The notes under the pieces were generated by a model. That model did not search any database. It saw only the letters and a program-made list of their open reading frames with translations, and was not told where the DNA came from. A stretch of 22,806 nucleotides of DNA from a virus. The stretch spans positions 1 to 22,806 of the IMG/VR virus record IMGVR_UViG_3300027747_001613. The stretch is one strand, 5' to 3'. Made by a program: the position numbers and the translations under genes. Within the stretch, counting starts at the first letter, position 1. Every line of letters starts with the position of its first letter. This document shows positions 16,022-22,806 of this stretch, in pieces.

Positions 16022-16086
16022 ATAATTAAGTTATTCTATTGTTTATATTAGCCGCTAATCCCGCCATCATCTAAGTTACAACTTGC
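16022..16086. other. 65-bp intergenic region: in-frame post-stop codons and promoter
   Basis: Past the TAA of the 547-aa fibre (16087-16089), its frame continues for 12 sense codons (A-S-C-N-L-D-D-G-G-I-S-G) to a second TAA at 16048-16050. That TAA is the first three bases of the late-promoter-like element at 16031-16050. The remainder up to the next ATG (16021) is A/T-rich with no ribosome site. No terminator hairpin with a T-tract was found. Confidence 0.7.
16040..16047 (-). promoter_or_regulatory. Late-promoter-like TATAAACA upstream of the glycine-rich gene
   Basis: The minus-strand site differs from TATAAATA by one base, but its surroundings match the site at 14859-14878 in 19 of 20 positions (TAATATAAACAATAGAATAA). 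With T4 spacing the transcript would begin near 16034, leaving a leader of about 13 bases before the ATG at 16021 and no room for a standard ribosome site. Confidence 0.6.
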
Positions 16087-17730
16087 TTATATTTTAAACC
16101 AAAAATCGCCATCAATTGCTGAACTTCCAGGATCCCAGCTCTGAACAAATTTTCTTGAATTGTCCCATTTATTTTGTAATCCATTAACATATGATGTAGT
16201 AGCTCTGTCAGCCACTGCTCGATCCACGACACTAAGAGTTTGATTTTTTGTATAGTAATTAGTAAAAGTATTATCAACTTGGTATTGCGTATAGTAATTA
16301 GTTAACGCCTGTGTAATTACATTACTAGTTTGACCTGCTGTCCAATAATAACTTAATGCAGTTGAAATTGCGTTATTCACAGCAGTTGTAGTTGCATATG
16401 GCTGTAATGCAGTTGAAATTGCAGTATTCATACCAGCTGTTGTGGTATAAGCGGATAGCGCTGTTGAAATTGCAGTATTCATACCAGCTGTTGTTGTATA
16501 AGCAGATAGTGTATCGCTAAGTTTTGATGCAGTATACGCAGTAGTTGCGATTCTAGTACTATTATCAGTTATTGTTGGGGTTGGAGCATTTGGCGCTCCA
16601 GTGAATACGGGAGATGCAATAGGAGATTTTAATGCTATAGCTGCGTCTGTTAATGCTTTTATGTTAGCAACAAACGCAGTAGTTGCAATTGCATTACTAT
16701 TTGAATCAATTGTTGGGGTTGGAGCATTTGGCGCTCCAGTGAATACGGGAGAATCTAATGGCGATATTGTTTGATTAGTATTATTTAATCTATAGAATAT
16801 ATTATTTGCATCAGCCCATATATCGCCATTGATAGGTGAATTCACAGAAGCAGTTTTTGCAGGAATATTTAAAGATGCTCTAGTTGCATTTGCTGCAGCA
16901 AATGTCAATTTACCTGTCATAGTATCGCCAGCTATACCTACAGCACCAAGATTAATACGAGCACCAGCAGCATTATCAGATCCACTTCCACCATGAACTA
17001 CTGTAACTATTCCACTTACATTATCTGCAATAAGAGCACGATCTGCTAAACCTGCAGTGTCTGCCTTACCAGCTAAATGTCCGTTGAAGTCAATAGCAGT
17101 AAGACCACCTTGACTATCACGAATTGCAACTGTATTAGCTGTAGACATTCCATCTGGAAGATAACCATTTAGTCGCCATGCATTAAGATTTGCATCACCA
17201 GCACTTAGCGTATTAATTCTATCTCTTATTGCAATAGGAGTAAAGTCAACTGTATTTAATTTTTGAGTAAGCGAAACTGAAAGATATTTAAAGTTATTAT
17301 CCAGTTCTTGAATTGTTAGTGGATAGCCTTTTTCAGCACGCAAAATCATAGATGAAGCAACACTTGCTCCATCTAACTTAAGATTTATAGAAAACTTTTC
17401 AAACTGTATTAAATCTGTTCCAACTACAGGACTTCCATCAGAACTAATTACCCATCCAGTATCTGCTAATGATGCACCTTCTTGAACAAAAACAATTGTG
17501 CCACCAGCTTGCGATGATCCTGCTGAAAAATCACTTGCTCTAGTCCATGATCCATTAGAACCTATGGTGTAGATACCATTTTGAGTTTTATTTGTTTGTG
17601 ATTTTACAAGAATTCTATTTCCAGATGCTATACCAACACCATCAATAGTTGCAGATCCTAATACAAGATTGGTTGTAAGTGTTACATTTTGAAGCGTAGC
17701 TGCTCTAACTTGAGTTAATATAGTTGCCAT
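16087..17730 (-). CDS. Tail fibre protein (547 aa)
   Basis: Residues 1-115 form an N-terminal domain widespread in phage fibres (G-N-R-I-L-V-K-S-Q-T-N-K-T-Q-N-G-I-Y, W-T-R-A-S-D-F, F-V-Q-E-G). The middle holds two copies of SPVFTGAPNAPTPTI, each followed by an A-T-T-A-(F/Y) segment; 44 bp of DNA are identical between them. Further on, 17-residue repeats (A-Y-T-T-T-A-G-M-N-T-A-I-S-T-A-L-S) and Y-Y-T-(K/Q)-x-Q segments build a trimeric shaft. It ends D-G-D-F-W-F-K-I. The start has a good AAGGA site (AAGGAAAATAATCAATG) located in the end of the 80-aa gene. The same frame continues for 12 codons beyond the stop. It most likely binds the host surface or links the glycine-rich protein to the tail; there is no self-cleaving chaperone domain. 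Confidence 0.85.
   Translation of the reverse strand: MATILTQVRAATLQNVTLTTNLVLGSATIDGVGIASGNRILVKSQTNKTQNGIYTIGSNGSWTRASDFSAGSSQAGGTIVFVQEGASLADTGWVISSDGSPVVGTDLIQFEKFSINLKLDGASVASSMILRAEKGYPLTIQELDNNFKYLSVSLTQKLNTVDFTPIAIRDRINTLSAGDANLNAWRLNGYLPDGMSTANTVAIRDSQGGLTAIDFNGHLAGKADTAGLADRALIADNVSGIVTVVHGGSGSDNAAGARINLGAVGIAGDTMTGKLTFAAANATRASLNIPAKTASVNSPINGDIWADANNIFYRLNNTNQTISPLDSPVFTGAPNAPTPTIDSNSNAIATTAFVANIKALTDAAIALKSPIASPVFTGAPNAPTPTITDNSTRIATTAYTASKLSDTLSAYTTTAGMNTAISTALSAYTTTAGMNTAISTALQPYATTTAVNNAISTALSYYWTAGQTSNVITQALTNYYTQYQVDNTFTNYYTKNQTLSVVDRAVADRATTSYVNGLQNKWDNSRKFVQSWDPGSSAIDGDFWFKI
16410..16511. repeat. Tandem 51-bp repeats coding 17-residue shaft units
   Basis: Two adjacent 51-bp units (starting near 16412 and 16463) differ at only a few positions and encode A-Y-T-T-T-A-G-M-N-T-A-I-S-T-A-L. 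A third, more diverged copy (Y-A-T-T-T-A-V-N-N-A-I-S) follows in the protein. They form part of the trimeric shaft. Confidence 0.8.
16571..16752. repeat. Direct repeat of 44 bp (16571-16614 and 16709-16752)
   Basis: Two identical 44-bp copies, 138 bp apart, encode SPVFTGAPNAPTPTI in the 547-aa fibre. The spacing is a multiple of three, so recombination between the copies would remove or add 46 codons without breaking the frame. Confidence 0.9.
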
Positions 17731-17733
17731 TGA

Positions 17734-17976
17734 TTATTTTCCTTTTAGGATCTGCGCTAACATTTGTTTCATTTCTTCTACTTCAGATTTCAAATGTTGA
17801 ATTTGATTATTTTGATCTGCTACTATCTTAGCATGATTTTTAGCAGCATTATTTCTTCTTTTATAAGCTTCATATTCTTCATCATCATTGCATATAATAG
17901 CATGAGAAGACATGTCTCTTGTAAGAGAAACATGTCCTTCTACTTTTGCAAATGCTGGAATTATGCTGCTGCGCAT
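17734..17976 (-). CDS. Small conserved coiled-coil protein (80 aa)
   Basis: The N-terminal half reads M-R-S-S-I-I-P-A-F-A-K-V-E-G-H, then L-T-R-D-M-S-S-H-A-I-I and D-D-E-E-Y-E-A-Y. The C-terminal half (about 48-78) is a heptad-patterned coiled coil with Ile, Leu and Met in core positions. Short proteins with this layout (a segment with R-D-.-S-.-.-A-I-I, then a coiled coil) occur in T4-like cyanophages near structural genes; their function is not established to my knowledge. The ATG overlaps the end of the giant upstream gene by 16 bp, and the gene ends three bases before the 547-aa fibre with that fibre's ribosome site inside its last codons. A trimeric or dimeric assembly factor or tail-fibre connector is possible, but this is inference from context. 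Confidence 0.7.
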   Translation of the reverse strand: MRSSIIPAFAKVEGHVSLTRDMSSHAIICNDDEEYEAYKRRNNAAKNHAKIVADQNNQIQHLKSEVEEMKQMLAQILKGK

Positions 17977-20900
17977 GCAATTACTCTAAAATCTTTAATA
18001 CGAGGTACTTTAGATTTATTTATAGATTTCATAACGAGTTTAACCATCACGCTATCAAACAACGATAAGTTTTCTACGTTAACAACTATATCAGTAAATT
18101 CAGTATCAGATTTTGTATAACCAGATACTGGAGTTCCTTTAAGATAACGAGAACCAATAAAATCACCAGATACTCCAGCTCCTGTTTTATAATATACTTC
18201 TACATTAGCATCTGATGGAATAATTGCAGAAAACATTATTTTTAGCATATCAGATGGACGTGAGAAATTAATCTTTTTAGTCACATATTTACTATGAGTT
18301 GAACCTCCAACTGCTGCGTATTCTGATTTAAAGTGTGATAACCATGTAATAGCAACGGTAGTGCCAGTAGTAGTTTCTGTAAGAACATCACTGCCATTAT
18401 ATGCTTCAACAGTAAAATATAAATTTCCAGAAGAATCTTGACTCTTATTTACGACTACCATATCTCTAGAAGCATTAGTGATATTACTATAAGTAAATCG
18501 TAAAACATCACCGCTATTAATGTTATTATTTAAATAGCTAAACAACGTTGGCTGAGAAGTAGAATTAACTACTAGCGTTTCTACTAAGCCATCGCCATTA
18601 ATGTCCATCAATTGGAATGGCTTTGATGATCCAATTTCAGTACTAGCCGCAATTATAAAATAATCTAATGCACTATCATTAATAGTTAAATCTGGACTAT
18701 CAATTTTATTGCTAATAAGAGTCATTGCTAATCTATTTAAGTCAATAACTGGAGAGATTGAAGTTAAGACTGAAGATGGATTTAATGTAGCAATAATACT
18801 TAGACCACTTGGAAATGTAGCATCACTATAGTTATTTTGAGAAGGATATACCTTTACTTCTTCAAACGTTGTATTCTGTTTAGGAATCATATTATATGTA
18901 GAAGCAACATCACTGTGATTAATAACTTTAGCTTGATATGAAATTGAAGTTCCTGGTGGGACAACTTCAGCAATTTCAATCATTGCAGTTTCAAATTCGT
19001 AGTTTTCAAGAGCAGCAATATATCCACCACCAGCTTGGCCAGTAGCAGTAGATACTGCAGTGCCCGGAAATTCTACAACATATGAATCTAATTCAACAGA
19101 AATAATAGGTAAATCTATATCAAAAATATTAGCAGCATCAATGCCATTAATACTTGTGATCACTTGACGTGTCTTAAATCTTGCGTATTCTCCAACTGCA
19201 AATCCATTATTGCGATGAACAACTCTACATCTTTTACTTCCAGTAATAAAGTTGAATGGATTAAATCCTAAATCAGTATATCCAAGTTTTGGAGGAATTA
19301 ATTCAATAGTTACTGGCGTTGAACTAAATTCTGCACGACGAATAACAAATTTCATATCTTGCGTTTGATCAGCAGTCCAAGCAGATGCATTTTGTGACTT
19401 AAATAAAACGCCATTATATGGCTGTGAACTAATTCTAACTCCATCATATCCAAGAGTATCTGTTTGTGAAATATGAATAAGATAATTATTAGAATCAGAT
19501 AGAGCAACTAGTGCGTATTCAACACCATTCTGTAAGAAAACTGGAGAAGTAAATGTAAATTTAGTTGCAACACTAGCATCTGCGCTTGTAGCAATATTTG
19601 CTGCTTTCATTTCTACTCGTGAGAATGGAAGAACAGCGCTTCCTGGATACCCATTAACAACTTCTCGTATTTCAATACGAACTGGAATTTTTGTATCAGC
19701 ACCAGCAAAGAATAGATCCACTGATGTAATGAATGCACCACCTTCTTGCTGCACCATAAAGGTTTGAGCAACAGGATCAAACCAACCGCTATCTCTAGTA
19801 GCTCTATCTGTTGTCGTAACAATTGTTTGATTAGCAGATACTTGTTCAGATACTAATGATGCTGTTCTAGTTGAAATAATAGTACGTTGTTTAATTTCAA
19901 CTAGGCCTTGTGCCTGATAGAATGCGCCTCCACTTGTAGATTCACGACTTGCTCTAATTGAAGGTGCTGATGAAGTATCATCAGAGAATCTTAATTCACG
20001 AGTTCCAGTTCTAAATTTAATCTGAGGATTACTTGGAATTCTAAATATACCTAGTAATAAGCCTGTATCAGTTGAAACAAGATTAGTAAAATCAGTTCTA
20101 GCAATAAACTTTACTCTTGGCTTAAAAGCATTTGCTGTTACATACTCTCCTTCTAAGTAAGAATTAGAACTTTGTGAGAATTGTCCATTACCTTTAATAT
20201 TCAATACGTAAATGTAATATTTAGTGCCAGATTTTTCTTGACCAACTACAATTGCAGTATTTCCTGTAGCAACTCCTCCAACATATTCTTTAATAACTTC
20301 GCCGTGATTAAATGCTACTTCTACTTCTTGAGTTGTATGTCTAGGTCCAATAGTCTTAACACTCACTCCACTAGCAGTAGTTCCGGCATATGCTGGACTA
20401 ATTTTTAAATTGTAATTATTAGTGACTTCAGTTACAGTATATTTGATACTAGTTCCAGTATTTAAAGTGTCACCAACATCTATTTGCTGTATAAATGCAG
20501 TAGCTAATCCTACAACAGAAGTACTTCCATTAGTAAGAGTCACAGTACCATCAACAGTTGCACCATCTGAATAGAACACAGTTCTTTCAGTATTAGCTAC
20601 TGCAGATCCTGCATTTCTTGTTACGTCAAATGTTTGTGCATATCCTGTTATAGGAGTAATTTCTAATCTTGTTGCACTCGTAATGTAATCATTAACAAGA
20701 GTATTATCAAAAAATGCATTGATGCTAGTTGTAGGTTTGAAACCGTAACCAGTAAATAATACTGCACGTGGACGAATATATGGAACAACGCTAGTGTCTA
20801 CTACTCTGTCATCAGCAATGCGTGAATCAACTTTGTCAGTAATAAAAGTTCTTGTTCCTGATCGTGCACTTTTTGTTTCTACTGCATCGGTTTCAATCGT

Positions 20901-22805
20901 AAGTACACGAGTTCCAGCTACTGAATTTGCTTGAGCGCTGTATACATCATGGTTAGTGTTACCAATAAAGTCTAATTCTTCGGTTGTAAATGTAAGACGA
21001 TTTCTCCAGAATGAACCACCATTATTAGATGATGTAAGAATTTCAGTATCTGCTTGAGACCATTTGCCTAGATTTTCTTGTCTAGTTGAAAGCGCTTTTG
21101 TAGAAGAAAATACTGTCTGCCAAGAATTCCATACTGTTCCTAGAACTCCATCAGCAGTTGCTTTAGCAACTAAAGCGTTATATTGTCCTTCATCATTTAG
21201 AACAATATCAGGGCGATAACTTGTTGAAAACCAAGTATCAGACCAAGGGTTTATATCAACAACGCCTTTCCAACTATATAGTGCATATGGATTTAGATTT
21301 AAACTTATTGAAGCCTTAAGTTGACTAATCATATCAACTTCGATATATGGTAACGTAACTAAGTCTCCAGAAACTTTATAATTTCTAGTAGTAGCACTAA
21401 CGTTTTCAAGCAATGTTACTTGCTTTTGAGAAAAGAATGGACGTAATTCTTTTTTACTTGAATCAATTGAAGCATTCCAGTCATCTGAAGAAGTATTGCC
21501 AACACCTTGTCCATCAAATGAATCAACTAAGAACCCATTTTGATATCTATCATAGCCATTTGAATCAGTGATACGCATATTCTTAGTATCCATCTCAGTC
21601 AAACTTAGCGCAGTATAATATTCAAGATCTTGAATGCGACGTTCTAATCTACCAATATCTCGCATTGTATAGCGCTTATTTTCAGTTCTACTAATTATAG
21701 TGCCATTAGCTTCTCCACGCTTAAATGTATATGGCTCAATATTAATACTCGCCAATTTCATTGTATTATTTGGAGTTTTAGGTTCAGTTGCATTTTCAGA
21801 TGAAATACCTCTAGATACTACATATGAACCAGTAGTACTAAGTGAAATGCAATCTGTTCTTTCAAGATAATTTGTATACTTTATAGAAGCAGTAGTTCCG
21901 TATTTTGGAAGATACTTAGTAATAAAATTAGATGAAGATGCAATTGGTCTAAAGTCAATAGAATCTCTTAATGCATAATTAGATACTGAAAAAATCTGAT
22001 CATATGTTATTTTAGAGTTAGTACCCCAAATATAAGAATTAACGTTTAAGTATCCACTTGCATTTGTAGTTCCTAATGCCAAGTATTCATAGCTAATTGA
22101 TATTGGTCCAATTGGTGGTGCTGCGCTTTGCAAAAGTGTTATGCTAGATTTTCCCGCATGAGTAGTTTGCTGACCAGAATTAAACGAATATCTATTTGTA
22201 ATATCAGTATTATACACTGGGCTAGCAGCAGTAGTACTATTAAACCCACGACTATCCATAAGAACAGAAATAATTCTAGTGACAAATGGTCTATCTAAAG
22301 TAATAGCTGATGCTTGCGCAAGAGCTTGAGTAGTAAGCTGAATAGGTGTAGATGATGTTACTGTTAGATTGATTTGACCATTAGCAACGTTAGATCTTTT
22401 CATTGTAGCTAATATTGAGTATGTGACACCGCCAGCCAATCCACGTAATGTTAATCTAGAACCAGTACTTGCTAAAGTTGGAGTTACAATAACTCCAGTA
22501 TCATTTCTGGTAACAATATAATTAGTAAAAGAATTGGTTATACTTTCAAAAGTATAACCAGTTGGTGCGTCAATATCCCATGTATCTCCAGAACTAGAAG
22601 AACGAGTAAATGGAACTACTACAGTATAATCAACTTCTGTTACAGACTCTATTGCATATGCTGGAATGTCATATATTAATGAAGTACCATTCATAGTAGG
22701 ATTATTAAGAACTGTCACCCCACTCTGTTGTATTGCATTTGCTGAAAATGCTGTTGAGGTTGTGTATATAGATTTTACATTAGCAAAATTCTTGCCAGTA
22801 TTCAT
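17961..22805 (-). CDS. Giant T4-like virion structural protein, DUF4815-type (probably 5'-truncated)
   Basis: 1614 codons are visible. Characteristic segments include R-Y-T-M-R-D-I-G-R-L-E-R-R-I-Q-D-L-E-Y-Y-T-A-L-S-L near residues 377-405, N-G-F-L-V-D-S-F-D-G-Q-G, DPVAQTFMVQQEGGAFITSV from residue 1010, and I-K-D-F-R-V-I at the C-terminus. These match large structural proteins of T4-like cyanophages and pelagic phages annotated with DUF4815. The ATG at 22805 sits at the very edge with no visible ribosome site. Related proteins, as I recall, begin with a segment containing Q-A-R-E-L-T-Q-L-Q, which is absent, so this Met may be internal. A dockerin/EF-hand-like loop DINGDGLVE is at 1401-1409. 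The protein is probably part of the baseplate or fibre base; the neck-proximal location near gp13 fits the T4 gp7-gp12 region. The exact T4 counterpart is unclear. Confidence 0.8.
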   Translation of the reverse strand: MNTGKNFANVKSIYTTSTAFSANAIQQSGVTVLNNPTMNGTSLIYDIPAYAIESVTEVDYTVVVPFTRSSSSGDTWDIDAPTGYTFESITNSFTNYIVTRNDTGVIVTPTLASTGSRLTLRGLAGGVTYSILATMKRSNVANGQINLTVTSSTPIQLTTQALAQASAITLDRPFVTRIISVLMDSRGFNSTTAASPVYNTDITNRYSFNSGQQTTHAGKSSITLLQSAAPPIGPISISYEYLALGTTNASGYLNVNSYIWGTNSKITYDQIFSVSNYALRDSIDFRPIASSSNFITKYLPKYGTTASIKYTNYLERTDCISLSTTGSYVVSRGISSENATEPKTPNNTMKLASINIEPYTFKRGEANGTIISRTENKRYTMRDIGRLERRIQDLEYYTALSLTEMDTKNMRITDSNGYDRYQNGFLVDSFDGQGVGNTSSDDWNASIDSSKKELRPFFSQKQVTLLENVSATTRNYKVSGDLVTLPYIEVDMISQLKASISLNLNPYALYSWKGVVDINPWSDTWFSTSYRPDIVLNDEGQYNALVAKATADGVLGTVWNSWQTVFSSTKALSTRQENLGKWSQADTEILTSSNNGGSFWRNRLTFTTEELDFIGNTNHDVYSAQANSVAGTRVLTIETDAVETKSARSGTRTFITDKVDSRIADDRVVDTSVVPYIRPRAVLFTGYGFKPTTSINAFFDNTLVNDYITSATRLEITPITGYAQTFDVTRNAGSAVANTERTVFYSDGATVDGTVTLTNGSTSVVGLATAFIQQIDVGDTLNTGTSIKYTVTEVTNNYNLKISPAYAGTTASGVSVKTIGPRHTTQEVEVAFNHGEVIKEYVGGVATGNTAIVVGQEKSGTKYYIYVLNIKGNGQFSQSSNSYLEGEYVTANAFKPRVKFIARTDFTNLVSTDTGLLLGIFRIPSNPQIKFRTGTRELRFSDDTSSAPSIRASRESTSGGAFYQAQGLVEIKQRTIISTRTASLVSEQVSANQTIVTTTDRATRDSGWFDPVAQTFMVQQEGGAFITSVDLFFAGADTKIPVRIEIREVVNGYPGSAVLPFSRVEMKAANIATSADASVATKFTFTSPVFLQNGVEYALVALSDSNNYLIHISQTDTLGYDGVRISSQPYNGVLFKSQNASAWTADQTQDMKFVIRRAEFSSTPVTIELIPPKLGYTDLGFNPFNFITGSKRCRVVHRNNGFAVGEYARFKTRQVITSINGIDAANIFDIDLPIISVELDSYVVEFPGTAVSTATGQAGGGYIAALENYEFETAMIEIAEVVPPGTSISYQAKVINHSDVASTYNMIPKQNTTFEEVKVYPSQNNYSDATFPSGLSIIATLNPSSVLTSISPVIDLNRLAMTLISNKIDSPDLTINDSALDYFIIAASTEIGSSKPFQLMDINGDGLVETLVVNSTSQPTLFSYLNNNINSGDVLRFTYSNITNASRDMVVVNKSQDSSGNLYFTVEAYNGSDVLTETTTGTTVAITWLSHFKSEYAAVGGSTHSKYVTKKINFSRPSDMLKIMFSAIIPSDANVEVYYKTGAGVSGDFIGSRYLKGTPVSGYTKSDTEFTDIVVNVENLSLFDSVMVKLVMKSINKSKVPRIKDFRVIACAAA
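18017..18024 (-). promoter_or_regulatory. Possible late promoter core TATAAATA within 3' end of giant gene
   Basis: An exact TATAAATA occurs on the minus strand, 40 bases upstream of the ATG at 17976. It also encodes S-I-N-K in the giant protein, so it may be chance in AT-rich coding sequence. The downstream bases (AATC) differ from the common CTA. If active, it would transcribe the 80-aa and 547-aa genes. Confidence 0.35.
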
Positions 22806-22806
22806 T

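Noticed and set aside
1-22806. Diversity-generating retroelement acting on a fibre
   Set aside because: I saw no reverse transcriptase, no template repeat, and no C-type-lectin-like variable C-terminus in the complete fibres. The C-terminus of the left fibre is outside the window, so that one remains untested.

Overview
This window is an AT-rich, densely packed piece of a tailed-phage genome, most likely a T4-like myovirus of the type found in aquatic environments (cyanophage or pelagic-phage relatives). The evidence is a recognisable pair of T4-type neck genes (gp13 and gp14), a very large structural protein with the hallmarks of the DUF4815 group of T4-like marine phages, and minus-strand sites matching the T4 late promoter core TATAAATA. 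The host cannot be read from the sequence. No tRNA, integrase, transposase, reverse transcriptase or CRISPR array was seen.

All supported genes are on the minus strand, so transcription runs from high to low coordinates. In that order: the distal part of a giant structural protein (17961-22805, probably 5'-truncated by the window); an 80-aa coiled-coil protein (17734-17976); a 547-aa tail fibre (16087-17730); a glycine-rich adhesin-like protein (14876-16021); a 1024-aa fibre with a self-cleaving S74 chaperone domain (11766-14840); a small beta protein plus 428-aa fibre pair (11418-11753, 10135-11421); three further surface-type proteins of 109, 670 and 126 aa (7400-10133); an 871-aa beta-rich protein (4782-7397); a small cupin (4438-4776); neck proteins gp13 and gp14 (2956-4354); and a second small-beta-plus-fibre pair (2592-2954 and 1-2590). 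The last fibre runs off the left edge and has no visible stop.

The picture is a late-expressed host-recognition island of about 13 kb placed between a baseplate-type gene and the neck genes. Junctions are mostly 1-10 bp or overlapping, so translation is probably coupled. Three intergenic TATAAATA or TATAAACA sites fall 19-28 bp upstream of gp13, the S74 fibre and the glycine-rich protein, and divide the block into likely transcription units. The largest gaps are only 83 and 65 bp.

The most noteworthy observations are: an in-frame 12-codon extension behind the stop codon of the 547-aa fibre, ending at a second TAA fused to the next promoter; a near-identical 20-bp stop-plus-promoter element at two junctions; a duplicated two-gene adaptor/fibre cassette lying on both sides of the neck genes and sharing a 64-bp identical tract; mosaic fibre genes built at GNAAT-coding motifs; and a cupin embedded in the structural operon. 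I see no defence system or clearly new enzymatic system; the interest lies in how the adhesion modules are assembled and shuffled.
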